Positions 8,072-16,623 of a stretch of 64,000 nt of DNA are shown piece after piece. A program made the translations under genes and the position numbers. Numbering within the stretch: the stretch's first letter is position 1; each line of letters opens with the position of its first letter. The DNA comes from Paenibacillus_AB hodogayensis. Its GTDB lineage: Bacteria > Bacillota > Bacilli > Paenibacillales > NBRC-103111. The stretch covers positions 558,001-622,000 of the forward strand of contig NZ_BAAAYO010000001.1 in NCBI RefSeq assembly GCF_039536325.1, read 5' to 3'. Under the pieces are notes generated by a model that worked only from the letters and a program-made list of their open reading frames with translations, was not told where the DNA came from and made no database searches.

Positions 8072-8349
8072 AAGCCGCACGCTATAGAACGTATAGCCAA
8101 TATGTTTCACCAACCAGTCAACGTTCCGGTCATGCACGTTCCCGTTTCCCTTCAGTCCGTGAATGGTCTGCTCCATGTCTTGCCGAAGCTCGGTCAGCTA
8201 CTCGTAGTTCATCGAGCCTTTGTAAGGCCCACCCCATCGCGCGTGGCAGCGAATAGACAAAAAGCGTACCCGAACTGTACATAATGTTACACCGATAAAA
8301 CGACTTATCCGTTGCGGTTTTACGACCAACAAGCAGCCGGCCACAAAAA
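8072..8349 (-). other. Region with possible degraded coding sequence
   Basis: On the minus strand around 8100-8230 a frame reads like part of a protein (LTELRQDMEQTIHGL, then WLVKHIGYTFYSV) but is broken by a stop and runs into the repeat array. It has no start or ribosome binding site I can support. It may be a decayed gene end captured beside the repeats, or chance. I do not recognise a family. Confidence 0.25.
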
Positions 8350-8393
8350 AATTGCCGTACCTGAGTGCAATTCAGGCAATAGGCAATTACAAT
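8350..8393 (+). promoter_or_regulatory. Nested dyad upstream of the AraC-type gene
   Basis: AATTGCC (8350-8356) pairs with GGCAATT (8382-8388), and inside it CCTGA (8360-8364) pairs with TCAGG (8372-8376). A TACAAT -10 candidate begins at 8388, but no good -35 is present 17 bases upstream, as expected for an activator-dependent promoter. The dyads may be the regulator's own site. Confidence 0.4.
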
Positions 8394-8443
8394 AAAGACA
8401 AAGCCAGAGGGTCCCTTAGAACCGCAGGGAAGGAGCCGGGGGT

Positions 8444-9280
8444 ATGTTCTATTACGACGAATTGCAGCAAAACAGCCTGAAGTACCGTTACAAGGAAGAG
8501 CAGCACCCAATCTACCCGCTGCACGCCCATCCCGGTATGGAGCTGCTGTTTTCGTTCCAGGGAAGCGTGCGCCACGTCATTGACAGCCAGATTCACCAAG
8601 TCGAGGCCGGCTCGATGGTGCTGATCCAGCCGTTCCAGCTGCACGGGCTCGAGCTGGTGTCGGACGAGCCGTTTTTCCGCACGGTATTCATCGTCGATCC
8701 CTATTATGTAGAGCGGCTGCTGCAGCCGCATCCCCTGTATCTGGATTTTTTTCGCACCTTGTGCACCCGCAAGCTGCCGCTGCACGTGATTACCCATCCT
8801 TACTTAAGCGACCTGTTCGCTAAAGGCCGGAAGCATTTTACCCCCCAGGGCTACCCGGAAAGGCAGAACGGTCAGCTGGCGCTATTCCTGATGTCCGTGA
8901 TCCAGACGCTCGAATGGATATGGGACGAGCTGAAGCTGGAGGAGTTGCCTCCGCAAACCCGCCCGTTTCACCACGCCGAACAAGCCATGAAATGGATTCA
9001 TGACCATTTGACGGAGGAAATCGGCTTGGACGCAATGGCGGGAGACTTGCACTTGTCCCCTTTTTATTTGTCGCGCCTGTTTCACCAGGCGACCGGAAGC
9101 ACGGTCAACCAGTATATCGCCGCCATCCGCGTTCGCGAAGCGTGCTTGCTGCTGAAGACGACCGAACTGCCCATCGCCAGAATCGCCGAGAAGGTCGGCA
9201 TCCCGAACCCTTCGTATTTTGTCCGCGTCTTCAAGCAGAAGATGAGGATGACGCCGCAGCGATACCGCAACGGCGTCTGA
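8444..9280 (+). CDS. AraC-family transcriptional regulator with cupin sensing domain
   Basis: The 278-residue protein has an N-terminal cupin-like arm (about 10-150; HPIYPLHAHPGMELLFSF, typical of AraC ligand pockets) and a C-terminal pair of helix-turn-helix motifs (about 180-278; LHLSPFYLSRLFHQATG, then IARIAEKVGIPNPSYFVRVF and the family-typical MTPQRYR). Such proteins usually control carbohydrate or aromatic uptake. The start follows aaggagccggggg. The gene downstream is convergent, so its target is not obvious here. Confidence 0.88.
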   Translation: MFYYDELQQNSLKYRYKEEQHPIYPLHAHPGMELLFSFQGSVRHVIDSQIHQVEAGSMVLIQPFQLHGLELVSDEPFFRTVFIVDPYYVERLLQPHPLYLDFFRTLCTRKLPLHVITHPYLSDLFAKGRKHFTPQGYPERQNGQLALFLMSVIQTLEWIWDELKLEELPPQTRPFHHAEQAMKWIHDHLTEEIGLDAMAGDLHLSPFYLSRLFHQATGSTVNQYIAAIRVREACLLLKTTELPIARIAEKVGIPNPSYFVRVFKQKMRMTPQRYRNGV

Positions 9281-9383
9281 GCGGAGCATGAGCATGGGGA
9301 AGCCGGTCCGCTCTGCGGGAGAAGTGCCAAACAACCGCGGCACGGAAAAACGCTCCTCAAGCGGCGGCGACAGATTGCGTACG

Positions 9384-10238
9384 TTACGCCCGAGTCAGCC
9401 ACATATCGAGCCAGGGACGGATAAGCGGCAGAACGTTGGCAGGCTGCATCGCCTGCGTATGGTCGAGGCCGTCAAGCAGCCGGACGTCCCAGCCGAACGC
9501 CTCCAGCCCAGCGATTCCGTTCGCCAGCGGTCCCGCGATATCGACCGTGACATCGCCCCAGCGCTCGCCATATTCGATCCGGTCGGCCGTTCCGGCAAAG
9601 CACAGACGCGGACAGCGGATGCGGTCTTGCACCGCCCGGTCGTCAAAGCTTTGCAATTGCTCGTAAAGGGTGACGAACTGCTGGGTCTGGCCTTCGCTCA
9701 TGGTTACCTCGACCGTCGACCAGTCGACCTCGTCCGGAGCTTGGGCCGCCGGGGCCGCCCCGTCCCATGAGGAAGCGCCCGACATCCGGTGTGTCGCACT
9801 CGTCACCTTCAGCATCTCCTTGTACGGACCGTCGATTGGCGGATAGCCGCCCAAAAGCAGCGCAGACAGCCGCCCGGTCCTAATCGCGAGCTGCAAGCCG
9901 GACAGCGCCAGCCAGGAATAACCGTAATAAGCGAACGTATCCGCTCCCGCCGCATCGGCCACCGCCAGCAGATCGCCCGCTATGTTGGCCGGCGTCAGCG
10001 TATCCGGCTTCGGATGCGCCATCACATGGCCTTCGTAGTCGAAGGCGACAACCCGGTAGCCGTCATTCAGGCCATCGATCAGCATACGGCCGAGCGCCGG
10101 TTCCACTCCCCATTTGCGCATTTCCTCCGCTTGCGGTCCTTCAACCGGCATGGGGTTGACCGGCAGCAGCAGCACAGGACCTTCCCCGCTGATGTCCAGA
10201 GCGATCCGGCTTCCGTCGTGCAGCTTGGCTTCAAGCAT
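9384..10238 (-). CDS. Alpha/beta hydrolase family protein
   Basis: The 284-residue protein has an alpha/beta hydrolase layout: a nucleophile elbow GYSWLA with Ser at about 108 (the second glycine of GxSxG is replaced), an acidic residue region around FAGTADRIEYGE, and a C-terminal LDGLDHTQAM with the likely catalytic histidine. The substrate is unknown. An upstream frame exists, but the ATG at 10238 has gggaggag at normal spacing and overlaps the 3' end of the PadR gene by 8 bases, so the two are translationally coupled. The hydrolase is thus the likely target or partner of that regulator. Confidence 0.8.
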   Translation of the reverse strand: MLEAKLHDGSRIALDISGEGPVLLLPVNPMPVEGPQAEEMRKWGVEPALGRMLIDGLNDGYRVVAFDYEGHVMAHPKPDTLTPANIAGDLLAVADAAGADTFAYYGYSWLALSGLQLAIRTGRLSALLLGGYPPIDGPYKEMLKVTSATHRMSGASSWDGAAPAAQAPDEVDWSTVEVTMSEGQTQQFVTLYEQLQSFDDRAVQDRIRCPRLCFAGTADRIEYGERWGDVTVDIAGPLANGIAGLEAFGWDVRLLDGLDHTQAMQPANVLPLIRPWLDMWLTRA

Positions 10239-10812
10239 TCGTTTTCTCCTCCCATGCGGACGTTTCGTCCGCGAATCGGTATTTTCCGTCCCGAAGGGAC
10301 TGCAGCAAATGACGGGTAACGTCAACGGCATATTCCATATAGCCGACCCACATGCCGACCAGCTCCGGATGCTTGGAAGGGTCGGCCGGCACCGGCTCGG
10401 TCGGCAGCGTTCTCAGGAAAGCGACGCTTTCCCGAGCCTTTTCCAGCCTCCGCTCCAGCAGCTCCGTCACGCGTCCGCGTGGAAGCATCTCCATGAAGGC
10501 GATGCCCGCCGCGAGCAGCTGGATTTCGTTGCTGGTGAGGGCCCCCTCCAGCAGCTTCAGAAACTCCGTCTTGCCTTCCGGCGTAATCGCATATTCCGTA
10601 CGCGACGGCCCCAGCTTGGCCTTGTCGCCAGAGTCGCCCGCCCGGATCAAGCCTTGGGTCTCCAACTTCTCCATTGCGTGGTAGATCGAGCCCGGCTTGA
10701 CGCTCGTCCACGTCTCCGCCCTCCATGCCGCAAGATCCTGATGAACCCCGTAACCGTGCGTAATGCCCCTGCGCAGGATGACGCCCAATACGACTAAACG
10801 AATCGATGACAT
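10231..10812 (-). CDS. PadR-family transcriptional regulator
   Basis: The 193-residue protein has the PadR winged helix in its first 85 residues (GITHGYGVHQDL, GSIYHAMEKLETQGLI, RTEYAITPEGKTEF) and a longer C-terminal helical region for dimerisation (subfamily with Vir-type C-terminal domain). PadR proteins repress phenolic-stress or drug-export genes. The ATG at 10812 follows aaaggagag. It shares a transcript with the hydrolase and probably represses its own promoter at 10848-10878. Confidence 0.87.
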   Translation of the reverse strand: MSSIRLVVLGVILRRGITHGYGVHQDLAAWRAETWTSVKPGSIYHAMEKLETQGLIRAGDSGDKAKLGPSRTEYAITPEGKTEFLKLLEGALTSNEIQLLAAGIAFMEMLPRGRVTELLERRLEKARESVAFLRTLPTEPVPADPSKHPELVGMWVGYMEYAVDVTRHLLQSLRDGKYRFADETSAWEEKTNA

Positions 10813-10847
10813 TGATCGGACCCTCTCCTTTCGCCGACTATGGCTTT

Positions 10848-10878
10848 ACTATAGCAGAAGGACTTCAACTACTCAAGT
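10848..10878 (-). promoter_or_regulatory. Promoter and overlapping dyad of the padR-hydrolase operon
   Basis: On the minus strand TTGAGT (opposite 10871-10876) and TATAGT (opposite 10848-10853) are 17 bases apart. An imperfect dyad, ACTTCAACT..CTCAAGT (10862-10878), covers the -35 box. This fits autorepression by the PadR protein. Confidence 0.5.
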
Positions 10879-10952
10879 TTGAATAGATGAAAACGACAAA
10901 ACGAGCCCTGATTGTATGGTAAACTAAGAAAAAAAGTGCTGGAGGGGCGCAA

Positions 10953-11522
10953 ATGGATATACAAATCCGGGCATGCTCCGCTGTTGACTGGGATGCCGCT
11001 GCCCGCATCGACGACCGTTTTATCGTGGATTCCGTGCTTGTGCTGACGTTGGAGGAAGGGCGGATCGGCTATACGGTGCGCCAAACGGACCGGCGCGAAA
11101 AAAGCTATCCGCACGAGCCGTTCTCCGGCGACGCGGATGTCGCGGATGAGGAAGGGTCCGGCGGCCTCGCTGACGCGGATCGCACGGCTTACGTGGCCTG
11201 GGCTGGGGAGCGTCCGGTCGGCCGGATCATGCTAAAGCGAAGCTGGAACGGGTATGCTTGCGTAGAAGACATCGCAGTGGACAGGAAGTACAGGCGGTAC
11301 GGCATAGGCCGGCGGCTAATCGAGCAGGCCAAGCAATGGGCAGGGGCCGGCGGTATGCCCGGCATCATGCTGGAGACGCAAAACAATAACGTCGAAGCAT
11401 GCCGGTTTTACGAAAGCTGCGGCTTTGTCATAGGCGGGTTCGATCGTCATCTGTACCGGGGCTTTCCCGACCTTCGCGATGAAGTGGCGATTTTCTGGTA
11501 CTGGCTGCCGGACCGGGAATAA
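10953..11522 (+). CDS. GNAT acetyltransferase, streptothricin acetyltransferase (SatA) type
   Basis: The 189-residue protein is a GNAT enzyme. The acetyl-CoA loop is in VDRKYRRYGIGRRLIEQA. The C-terminal part reads ETQNNNVEACRFYESCGF, IGGFDRHLY and DEVAIFWYW, features I associate with streptothricin acetyltransferases of Bacillus (SatA/YkkB type), which acetylate streptothricin. Length agrees (about 180). The residues between 45 and 70 include an unusual acidic insertion. The start follows ggaggggcgcaa. It is monocistronic and convergent with the siderophore-binding gene. The drug target is inferred from similarity only. Confidence 0.8.
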   Translation: MDIQIRACSAVDWDAAARIDDRFIVDSVLVLTLEEGRIGYTVRQTDRREKSYPHEPFSGDADVADEEGSGGLADADRTAYVAWAGERPVGRIMLKRSWNGYACVEDIAVDRKYRRYGIGRRLIEQAKQWAGAGGMPGIMLETQNNNVEACRFYESCGFVIGGFDRHLYRGFPDLRDEVAIFWYWLPDRE

Positions 11523-11540
11523 GAAAAGCTTCTGATCGAA

Positions 11541-11590
11541 AAAAAAGCAGCCCGCTCCCCCGGCTTTTATCGCCAGAGGGGCGGCTGCTC
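11541..11590 (-). terminator. Terminator of the siderophore-binding protein gene
   Basis: AGCAGCCCGC pairs with the GCGGCTGCT arm ending near 11590; on the minus strand the stem is followed by eight Ts (opposite 11539-11546). It also lies just after the GNAT stop and may serve both strands. Confidence 0.75.
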
Positions 11591-11636
11591 TTTCACGGTC
11601 CTTGTTCCTGCTAAGGTCGCGAAAACGCATATTCCG

Positions 11637-12602
11637 TTACGGCGCGACCTTGTAAATTTTGTACAAGTCGTCGAGCATCAGATTGGCGGCCTTTACGCCG
11701 CCGGACGTATTCCACGTGGCGTCGTTGACGGCGTACACCTTGTTGTTCTGCACGACCTTGAGGTTTTTCCAGAGCGGGTCGTTGATCCACTCTTCCTCCT
11801 GCTTCTTGCCCTTCCCGTCGAGATCGTACGTGAAGTAAAACACGATATCGGCCGCTCCCAGCTCGGGCAGGCGCTCCTTCGTAATGTCCTCGAACGCTTT
11901 GCTGTCGCTCTGCGGATCGCTGCGCTTAACGCCCAACTGGTTGAAGATAACGCCGGAGAACATATTGCCGTAGTAGAACCGCGTTTTGCCGCCCATGAAG
12001 CGCACGACCGCCACTTTTTCATTCAGCTTGTCGCCCGCCTTGCTCTTGAAGTCGTCCATGCGCTTGTCGAAGGCGGCTACGACCTGCTCGCCCTTCTCTT
12101 TCAAATTCAAGGCGTCGGCGTACACTTGAAAATTGCTCTTCCATTCGCCGCGCAGCGTTTCGGTAAAAACCGTCGGGGCAATCGCCTTCAGCTGCTCGTA
12201 CAGCTTCTCCTGCCGCATTTTATTGCCCAGAATCAGATCCGGCTTTAAAGAAGCGATAATTTCCAGATTCGGCTGGGATTCGCCGCCGATATTTTTAACC
12301 CCGGCCATGTCGGCCGCGATATGCTCGTACCACGGATTGCCGTAAAAGGAATCGACCGCGGCGATCGGCTTGACGCCCAGCGCCAGCAAAGCTTCCGTTC
12401 CTTCGTTCGTCAAAATGACCACTCTTTGCGGATGCGCCGGAACGACCGACTCCCCCATCGCATGCTTGATCGTACGCGTGCCTTCCTCAGCTGGAGCCGC
12501 GGACTTCGCCGACCCGCAAGCGCTCAGAACGACGCATGCCAGCACAATAACTGCAAGCAGGGCGGCCGCTCTTCTTGTTGAACCTGTCCTTCCGAAAACC
12601 AT
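11637..12602 (-). CDS. Iron-siderophore ABC transporter substrate-binding lipoprotein
   Basis: The 321-residue protein has a lipoprotein signal (hydrophobic core, lipobox LSAC with Cys at about 29) and a FecB/FhuD-type class III binding fold (PF01497): HPQRVVILTNEGTEALLALGVKP, then SLKPDLILGNKM and the C-terminal NKVYAVNDATWNTSGG. It would capture a ferric siderophore outside the membrane and pass it to a FecCD permease, none of which is encoded nearby. The start ATG is behind gagag. A Fur box lies 26 bases upstream and a strong terminator follows, so it is a single-gene, iron-repressed unit. Confidence 0.9.
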   Translation of the reverse strand: MVFGRTGSTRRAAALLAVIVLACVVLSACGSAKSAAPAEEGTRTIKHAMGESVVPAHPQRVVILTNEGTEALLALGVKPIAAVDSFYGNPWYEHIAADMAGVKNIGGESQPNLEIIASLKPDLILGNKMRQEKLYEQLKAIAPTVFTETLRGEWKSNFQVYADALNLKEKGEQVVAAFDKRMDDFKSKAGDKLNEKVAVVRFMGGKTRFYYGNMFSGVIFNQLGVKRSDPQSDSKAFEDITKERLPELGAADIVFYFTYDLDGKGKKQEEEWINDPLWKNLKVVQNNKVYAVNDATWNTSGGVKAANLMLDDLYKIYKVAP

Positions 12603-12627
12603 GAGCGTCTCTCATTCCTCTCCCCTG

Positions 12628-12650
12628 ATTGAGAATGAATTTCATTCACA
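12628..12650 (-). promoter_or_regulatory. Fur box
   Basis: TGAGAATGAATTTCATTCA (12630-12648) matches the Bacillus 7-1-7 Fur consensus TGATAAT-N-ATTATCA well. It is placed 5' of the siderophore-binding gene at 12602. Confidence 0.85.
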
Positions 12651-12766
12651 TGGACAAGCTTAGAGGAAATTCGCCTCGATGTCAACTGGCAAGAACAGCG
12701 GCTCCAAGCAACCGCATGAGAAAAAGCTACGGCATAGCAAGCAAGGCCTCGGCGATACTGACGCCC

Positions 12767-13531
12767 TCAACCCGATATATCCTTGCGAACGAAATACGTC
12801 AGGCCCCCGCCCGCAAACAAGACAAAACTGACGATTCCGGTAATCAGCATGCTTTCAAGCAAGGGCAACGTCAAGGCATCGTGCGACAGCTGCACCGGCG
12901 CCATCGCGAGAAAAGGCTGTGCCCATAAGTAAAACGGGGCGATGGCGGCCGAATTCAGGATGAGCAGATTGGGAACGGTTAGCGCAACGTTCAGCGCAAG
13001 CGGAATGCCGAAGCTCGACCAGCCGAGCGAAGCCCCCAGCTGCAAGGCCGCGATCGGAAAGCACGCAAGCCAGCCGCCGGCTAGTTTGGGTAGCACCGCG
13101 CTCCATGGAAAAGGATCTGTGATTCCCTTCAACGAGCCGACCAGCGTTATCGCCAGCAACAGCAGCAGCTGGCCGCATCCGAGCAGACCGACGATAACCG
13201 CCAGCTTGGCCGCGTACACCGTCGTCCGTTTGACCGGCAAAGCGAGCAGCTGCTTCCAGCCGCCCCCGACATGCTCGTACCGGCATACCCAGGCGGCCAA
13301 AATCCCCGCCAGCACCGGCAGCATAAACACCGCATGCAGCGTCCCCATGACGCCGAACAGGGCGATCCACTTCGAATCGTCGATCGGTTGGGGCGAATCG
13401 AGATTGCTCAACAGCCCGATTAGAGCGGCCAGAAGCGGACTGACCGAGAGAAGCAGCCATACGGACAGACGTCCCATCTTAACCCGTTCGGAAGCGACGG
13501 CCTGAAGAAAACGGCGCATCCTATTCCACAT
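12767..13531 (-). CDS. ABC-2 type permease, lantibiotic-immunity LanG-like
   Basis: The 254-residue protein has six predicted membrane segments and the ABC-2/lantibiotic immunity permease look (ERVKMGRLSVWLLLSVSPLL at the start; YEHVGGGWKQLLALPVKRTTVYAAKL after the second segment). It pairs with the next permease and the ATPase as in LanFEG systems, which expel lantibiotics from the membrane. Its start overlaps the preceding permease by 11 bases, indicating coupling. It is the last gene of the operon. No lantibiotic biosynthesis gene is present in the window. Confidence 0.83.
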   Translation of the reverse strand: MWNRMRRFLQAVASERVKMGRLSVWLLLSVSPLLAALIGLLSNLDSPQPIDDSKWIALFGVMGTLHAVFMLPVLAGILAAWVCRYEHVGGGWKQLLALPVKRTTVYAAKLAVIVGLLGCGQLLLLLAITLVGSLKGITDPFPWSAVLPKLAGGWLACFPIAALQLGASLGWSSFGIPLALNVALTVPNLLILNSAAIAPFYLWAQPFLAMAPVQLSHDALTLPLLESMLITGIVSFVLFAGGGLTYFVRKDISG

Positions 13532-14237
13532 CCTTCCGGTTAAAATGCAGCCACCCGAGCAAAGCGATCAGCAGCCCAAGCCCCGCCCCTGCCGCCGCCA
13601 TCTGCCACGACAGCGGTCCTCTCAGCGCCGCCAAAGCGGGCCAATTGAGCGGCAGCCAGGCATGCAGCGTCGATACAAAAGGCGACACCAGCGCGGCGGC
13701 GACGCCGATCGAGACGGGAACGCCCTGATTGCGGATCGTCATCGTAAGCCACAGCGCCAAAGCCAGCATCGGCAGTGCGGCCGCATACGGAGCAAAGCTC
13801 ATCTTCAGCAGCGCCCCGTAAGGCGGAGCCGTATCGAAGCCGAGCGCCCAGCCGAGCAGCAGCGTTCCGAGCGAGAGCAGCAGGCTGGAGGCGGCGAGCA
13901 GCAGCAGGGCAAGAACCAGCTTGGCGGCAAAGACGGCGGTCCGGCTTACCGGCAGCGCCAGCAGCTGCTTCCAGGCGCTCGTCTGGTGCTCGACTCCGGC
14001 GATCAGCGAACAGACCAGCGTCATGCCGAGGTAGAGGGCAATCGGAACGAACACCCCCATATTTCCCATCAGTCCGCCCCACAGGTTGTCCGCGTGCCGC
14101 TTCATCAAATAATCGTAGCGGAGGACGTACTGGAGGCATTGCATGACGGTCAATCCGACGGGACCGAGAAATACGAGAAACCAGATGCCTTTGCCGCGAA
14201 TTTTGAGAAAATCGGCGGACAGCGCGCGTGCGAACAT
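13521..14237 (-). CDS. ABC-2 type permease, lantibiotic-immunity LanE-like
   Basis: The 238-residue protein has six predicted membrane segments. It shares with the following gene the motif HQTSAWKQLLALPVSRTAVF after the second segment, so the two permeases are paralogues forming a heterodimer. It begins right after the ATPase stop with no gap. The set of one ATPase and two about 240-residue permeases is typical of LanFEG immunity and BcrAB-like exporters. Confidence 0.83.
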   Translation of the reverse strand: MFARALSADFLKIRGKGIWFLVFLGPVGLTVMQCLQYVLRYDYLMKRHADNLWGGLMGNMGVFVPIALYLGMTLVCSLIAGVEHQTSAWKQLLALPVSRTAVFAAKLVLALLLLAASSLLLSLGTLLLGWALGFDTAPPYGALLKMSFAPYAAALPMLALALWLTMTIRNQGVPVSIGVAAALVSPFVSTLHAWLPLNWPALAALRGPLSWQMAAAGAGLGLLIALLGWLHFNRKDVE

Positions 14238-15149
14238 TTACGACACGTCCTTTCCGACCATCTGCATGAACAGCTCCTCCAAGGACCGGCGCTGCTCCTC
14301 GACGCGGTAAATATCGTGTCCCCATTCGACGAGCATCCGGATCAGCTTCGCGGTGTCGCTGTCGGTCAGCGCGGGGAAAAGCAGCACGCCATGGCGGAGC
14401 GTTCCTTCCCATCCCTCGGTCTCGGCCAGCGCGAGCGCCTTGTCCGGGTCGGATACGACAAGCCGCATCCCTTGCAGCGCTTGCGTCCTCAGATTGTCGA
14501 TCGTATCCTGGAACACCATCCGCCCCTGACGGATGATGCCGACCGTGCCGGCCATCTGCTCCACCTCGCCAAGCAGATGGCTCGAGACGAGCACCGTTAT
14601 TCCGCGCTGGCGAGGCATGTCCTTGATCAGCTCGCGGATTTCGTGTATGCCCGACGGATCGAGTCCGTTCGTCGGCTCGTCCAGAATAAGCAGCCTCGGC
14701 GAGCCGAGCAGAGCGGCCGCAATGCCGAGACGCTGCTTCATCCCGAGCGAATAGCCGCGCACGGCCCTTCGCGCCTCCTTCGTCAGCGAGACGATGTCGA
14801 GTACCTCGGCTATACGCGAGGAAGGCACATCGAGAATGCGGCGAATCGCCTCCAGGTTGTCCTCCGCGCTCAGATGGCCGTAATAGGACGGATATTCGAC
14901 AAGCGAGCCGACCTGCCGCAGCACCTCCAGCTTATGCTTGCGCAAGTCTTTGCCCAGTATGCTCACCGTGCCTTCGGACGGCCGGATCAGGCCGAGCAGC
15001 ATACGGATCGTCGTCGTTTTGCCAGCCCCGTTTGGGCCGAGAAATCCGTATATGTCCCCTTCCCCGATGCGAAGATTCAGCGCATCGACGGCGGCGCGTC
15101 CGCCGTACACTTTCGACAGTCCGATCGTTTCGATTACCGGTTGCGTCAT
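14238..15149 (-). CDS. ABC transporter ATPase, lantibiotic/bacitracin-resistance (LanF/BcrA) type
   Basis: The 303-residue ATPase has Walker A GPNGAGKTTT (about 38-47), a signature of the LanF/BcrA kind (YSLGMKQRLGIA), Walker B LLILDEPTNGLDPSG, and a C-terminal extension of about 85 residues typical of drug-export ATPases. In place of the canonical Q-loop glutamine the sequence reads SLVEYPSYY, a glutamate at the Q-loop; LanF proteins are known for this E-loop. The frame allows a TTG two codons earlier, but the ATG at 15149 has gaggtga at ideal spacing. It energises the two downstream permeases. Confidence 0.9.
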   Translation of the reverse strand: MTQPVIETIGLSKVYGGRAAVDALNLRIGEGDIYGFLGPNGAGKTTTIRMLLGLIRPSEGTVSILGKDLRKHKLEVLRQVGSLVEYPSYYGHLSAEDNLEAIRRILDVPSSRIAEVLDIVSLTKEARRAVRGYSLGMKQRLGIAAALLGSPRLLILDEPTNGLDPSGIHEIRELIKDMPRQRGITVLVSSHLLGEVEQMAGTVGIIRQGRMVFQDTIDNLRTQALQGMRLVVSDPDKALALAETEGWEGTLRHGVLLFPALTDSDTAKLIRMLVEWGHDIYRVEEQRRSLEELFMQMVGKDVS

Positions 15150-15219
15150 GATCAATCACCTCGACAACCAGCTTAACCGCCTCAGGTTAAAGGAAGCTCG
15201 GGCGAAGGTTAAATTTTGT

Positions 15220-16623
15220 TTAAAAAACGCCGGATTCCGGAACGATATACACCCGCGTGCCGGCTTCCGTGCTCTCCGTCTCCCGGCGCAGCTTCATTTC
15301 CTTCAATAGCAGATCGACAACGGAGAGTCCGAGACCGGCCCCCTTCGTCGTTCCCGAAGCCCGGATGCCCGGGCCGCGGTCGGCAATCAGCAGCGCTGGG
15401 ACACCCTCGCGCGATACGATAGAAATGCCGATATATCCGCCTGCACCGGCGTGTCGCACAACATTTTGAAACAGATTGTCGAGTACGCGGGTGAAGGCCT
15501 GTTCGTCCACCTCCCACATGAGCGGCGATTCCGGCAGTTCCAGCTCCGTCTCCAGCCTGGCCTTCTCCCATACCGGATACCAGGCCGCGGCGCTTTGCCG
15601 GACGAGCCGCAGCATGTCCGCCTGCCGCAGCGTCAACGTATATTTGCCGTTAGCCAGCAAATTGTAGGACAGCAGATGGTCCAGCAGCCGGTCCAGGTCG
15701 CCGAGCTTCAAAGCCATCAGTTGGACCGAGCGGCGTCCCGTCTCTGTCAGCGGCTCTTGCTCCAACGTGAACAGATGGCCGCCGATCACCGTCAGCGGGG
15801 TGCGCAAATCGTGCGACAGGCTGCCGATGAGCCGCTGCCGAAGCGCTTCCTCCTCCCGCTCCCGCTCCTTGCTCCGCATCAGTTGGTCGACCATATCGTT
15901 GAACGCCTTCGTCACCTGGCCGATTTCGTCTGGCCTTCCGACCGGAATCGGCCGGGGAATGCCAGTCTCGTCCGGGGCGGTCATCGCCGTTTTGAGCTGC
16001 AGCAGTCTGCCGCGGATTTGCCGGAAAAACAAATACGACAGCACAATAAAGAAGAGCAGCAGCGCAACGAGAAAATAGCCGAAAAGCGCCGTGTCGCTCT
16101 GCCCCTCCACCGCTCCGCGCTTCAGGAAGCGGCGCGGCAGCTCCAGCACCATAAATCCGCCGTGCTGCCGCGCCTCTCCGCCGATAAAGGCGATTACCGT
16201 AAACGGTCCCTCTCCCTGGGACGCGCGTTCCTTCATAAAGGCAATCGCCTCGTCCGCCGTCCAGCGTACCGGCCGCTCTTGCTGGACGGGAAGCTGGAGA
16301 CGGGTAACGCCCCCGCCATCGACCCAAAATAGCGAAGCGTCGGGGTATTGCCGCTTCAGCTCCATCAGCCTGGATTCAAGCTGTTCGTCCGTTGCTCCGG
16401 CCAGCCGGGCCGCCTCCCGGTGCCACGCCTGTTCGATATCCAAACCCGTTCCGTAGGGCAAACGGCCGAAAAGGGGAGAGTCGGAAAAGAAACGATTAAC
16501 GAACCACGACGCTCCGATGCTTGCCGGAATCGCCACAGGCACGAACAGCAGCGCCGCCAGCAGCAGCAGCAGGTAGCGGGACAACAGAGAGACGTTCCAC
16601 TTGTATTCCGTATCTCTGCGCAT
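15220..16623 (-). CDS. Sensor histidine kinase
   Basis: The 467-residue kinase has a first membrane segment (about 15-42), an extracytoplasmic sensor region of about 135 residues, a second segment (about 181-200), a HAMP linker, the phospho-acceptor His271 in LSHDLRTPLTVIGG, an N box (LDNLFQNVVRHA, 382-393), G1 DRGPGI (416-421) and G2 GAGLGLSVV. The long extracellular part differs from the intramembrane-sensing BceS kinases and resembles lantibiotic-sensing NisK/CprK types. It overlaps the regulator stop by one base. It probably senses a peptide antibiotic and induces the downstream transporter; that is inferred from context. Confidence 0.9.
   Translation of the reverse strand: MRRDTEYKWNVSLLSRYLLLLLAALLFVPVAIPASIGASWFVNRFFSDSPLFGRLPYGTGLDIEQAWHREAARLAGATDEQLESRLMELKRQYPDASLFWVDGGGVTRLQLPVQQERPVRWTADEAIAFMKERASQGEGPFTVIAFIGGEARQHGGFMVLELPRRFLKRGAVEGQSDTALFGYFLVALLLFFIVLSYLFFRQIRGRLLQLKTAMTAPDETGIPRPIPVGRPDEIGQVTKAFNDMVDQLMRSKEREREEEALRQRLIGSLSHDLRTPLTVIGGHLFTLEQEPLTETGRRSVQLMALKLGDLDRLLDHLLSYNLLANGKYTLTLRQADMLRLVRQSAAAWYPVWEKARLETELELPESPLMWEVDEQAFTRVLDNLFQNVVRHAGAGGYIGISIVSREGVPALLIADRGPGIRASGTTKGAGLGLSVVDLLLKEMKLRRETESTEAGTRVYIVPESGVF

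Noticed and set aside
8130..8510. A 126-codon minus-strand open frame upstream of the AraC gene
   Set aside because: It overlaps the AraC start and promoter region, lacks a ribosome binding site and has no recognisable domain.
13545..15176. A 543-codon open frame antisense to the ABC permease and ATPase genes
   Set aside because: It is the antisense shadow of GC-rich genes, rich in R, Q, H and P, with no domain; the minus-strand genes have clear motifs.
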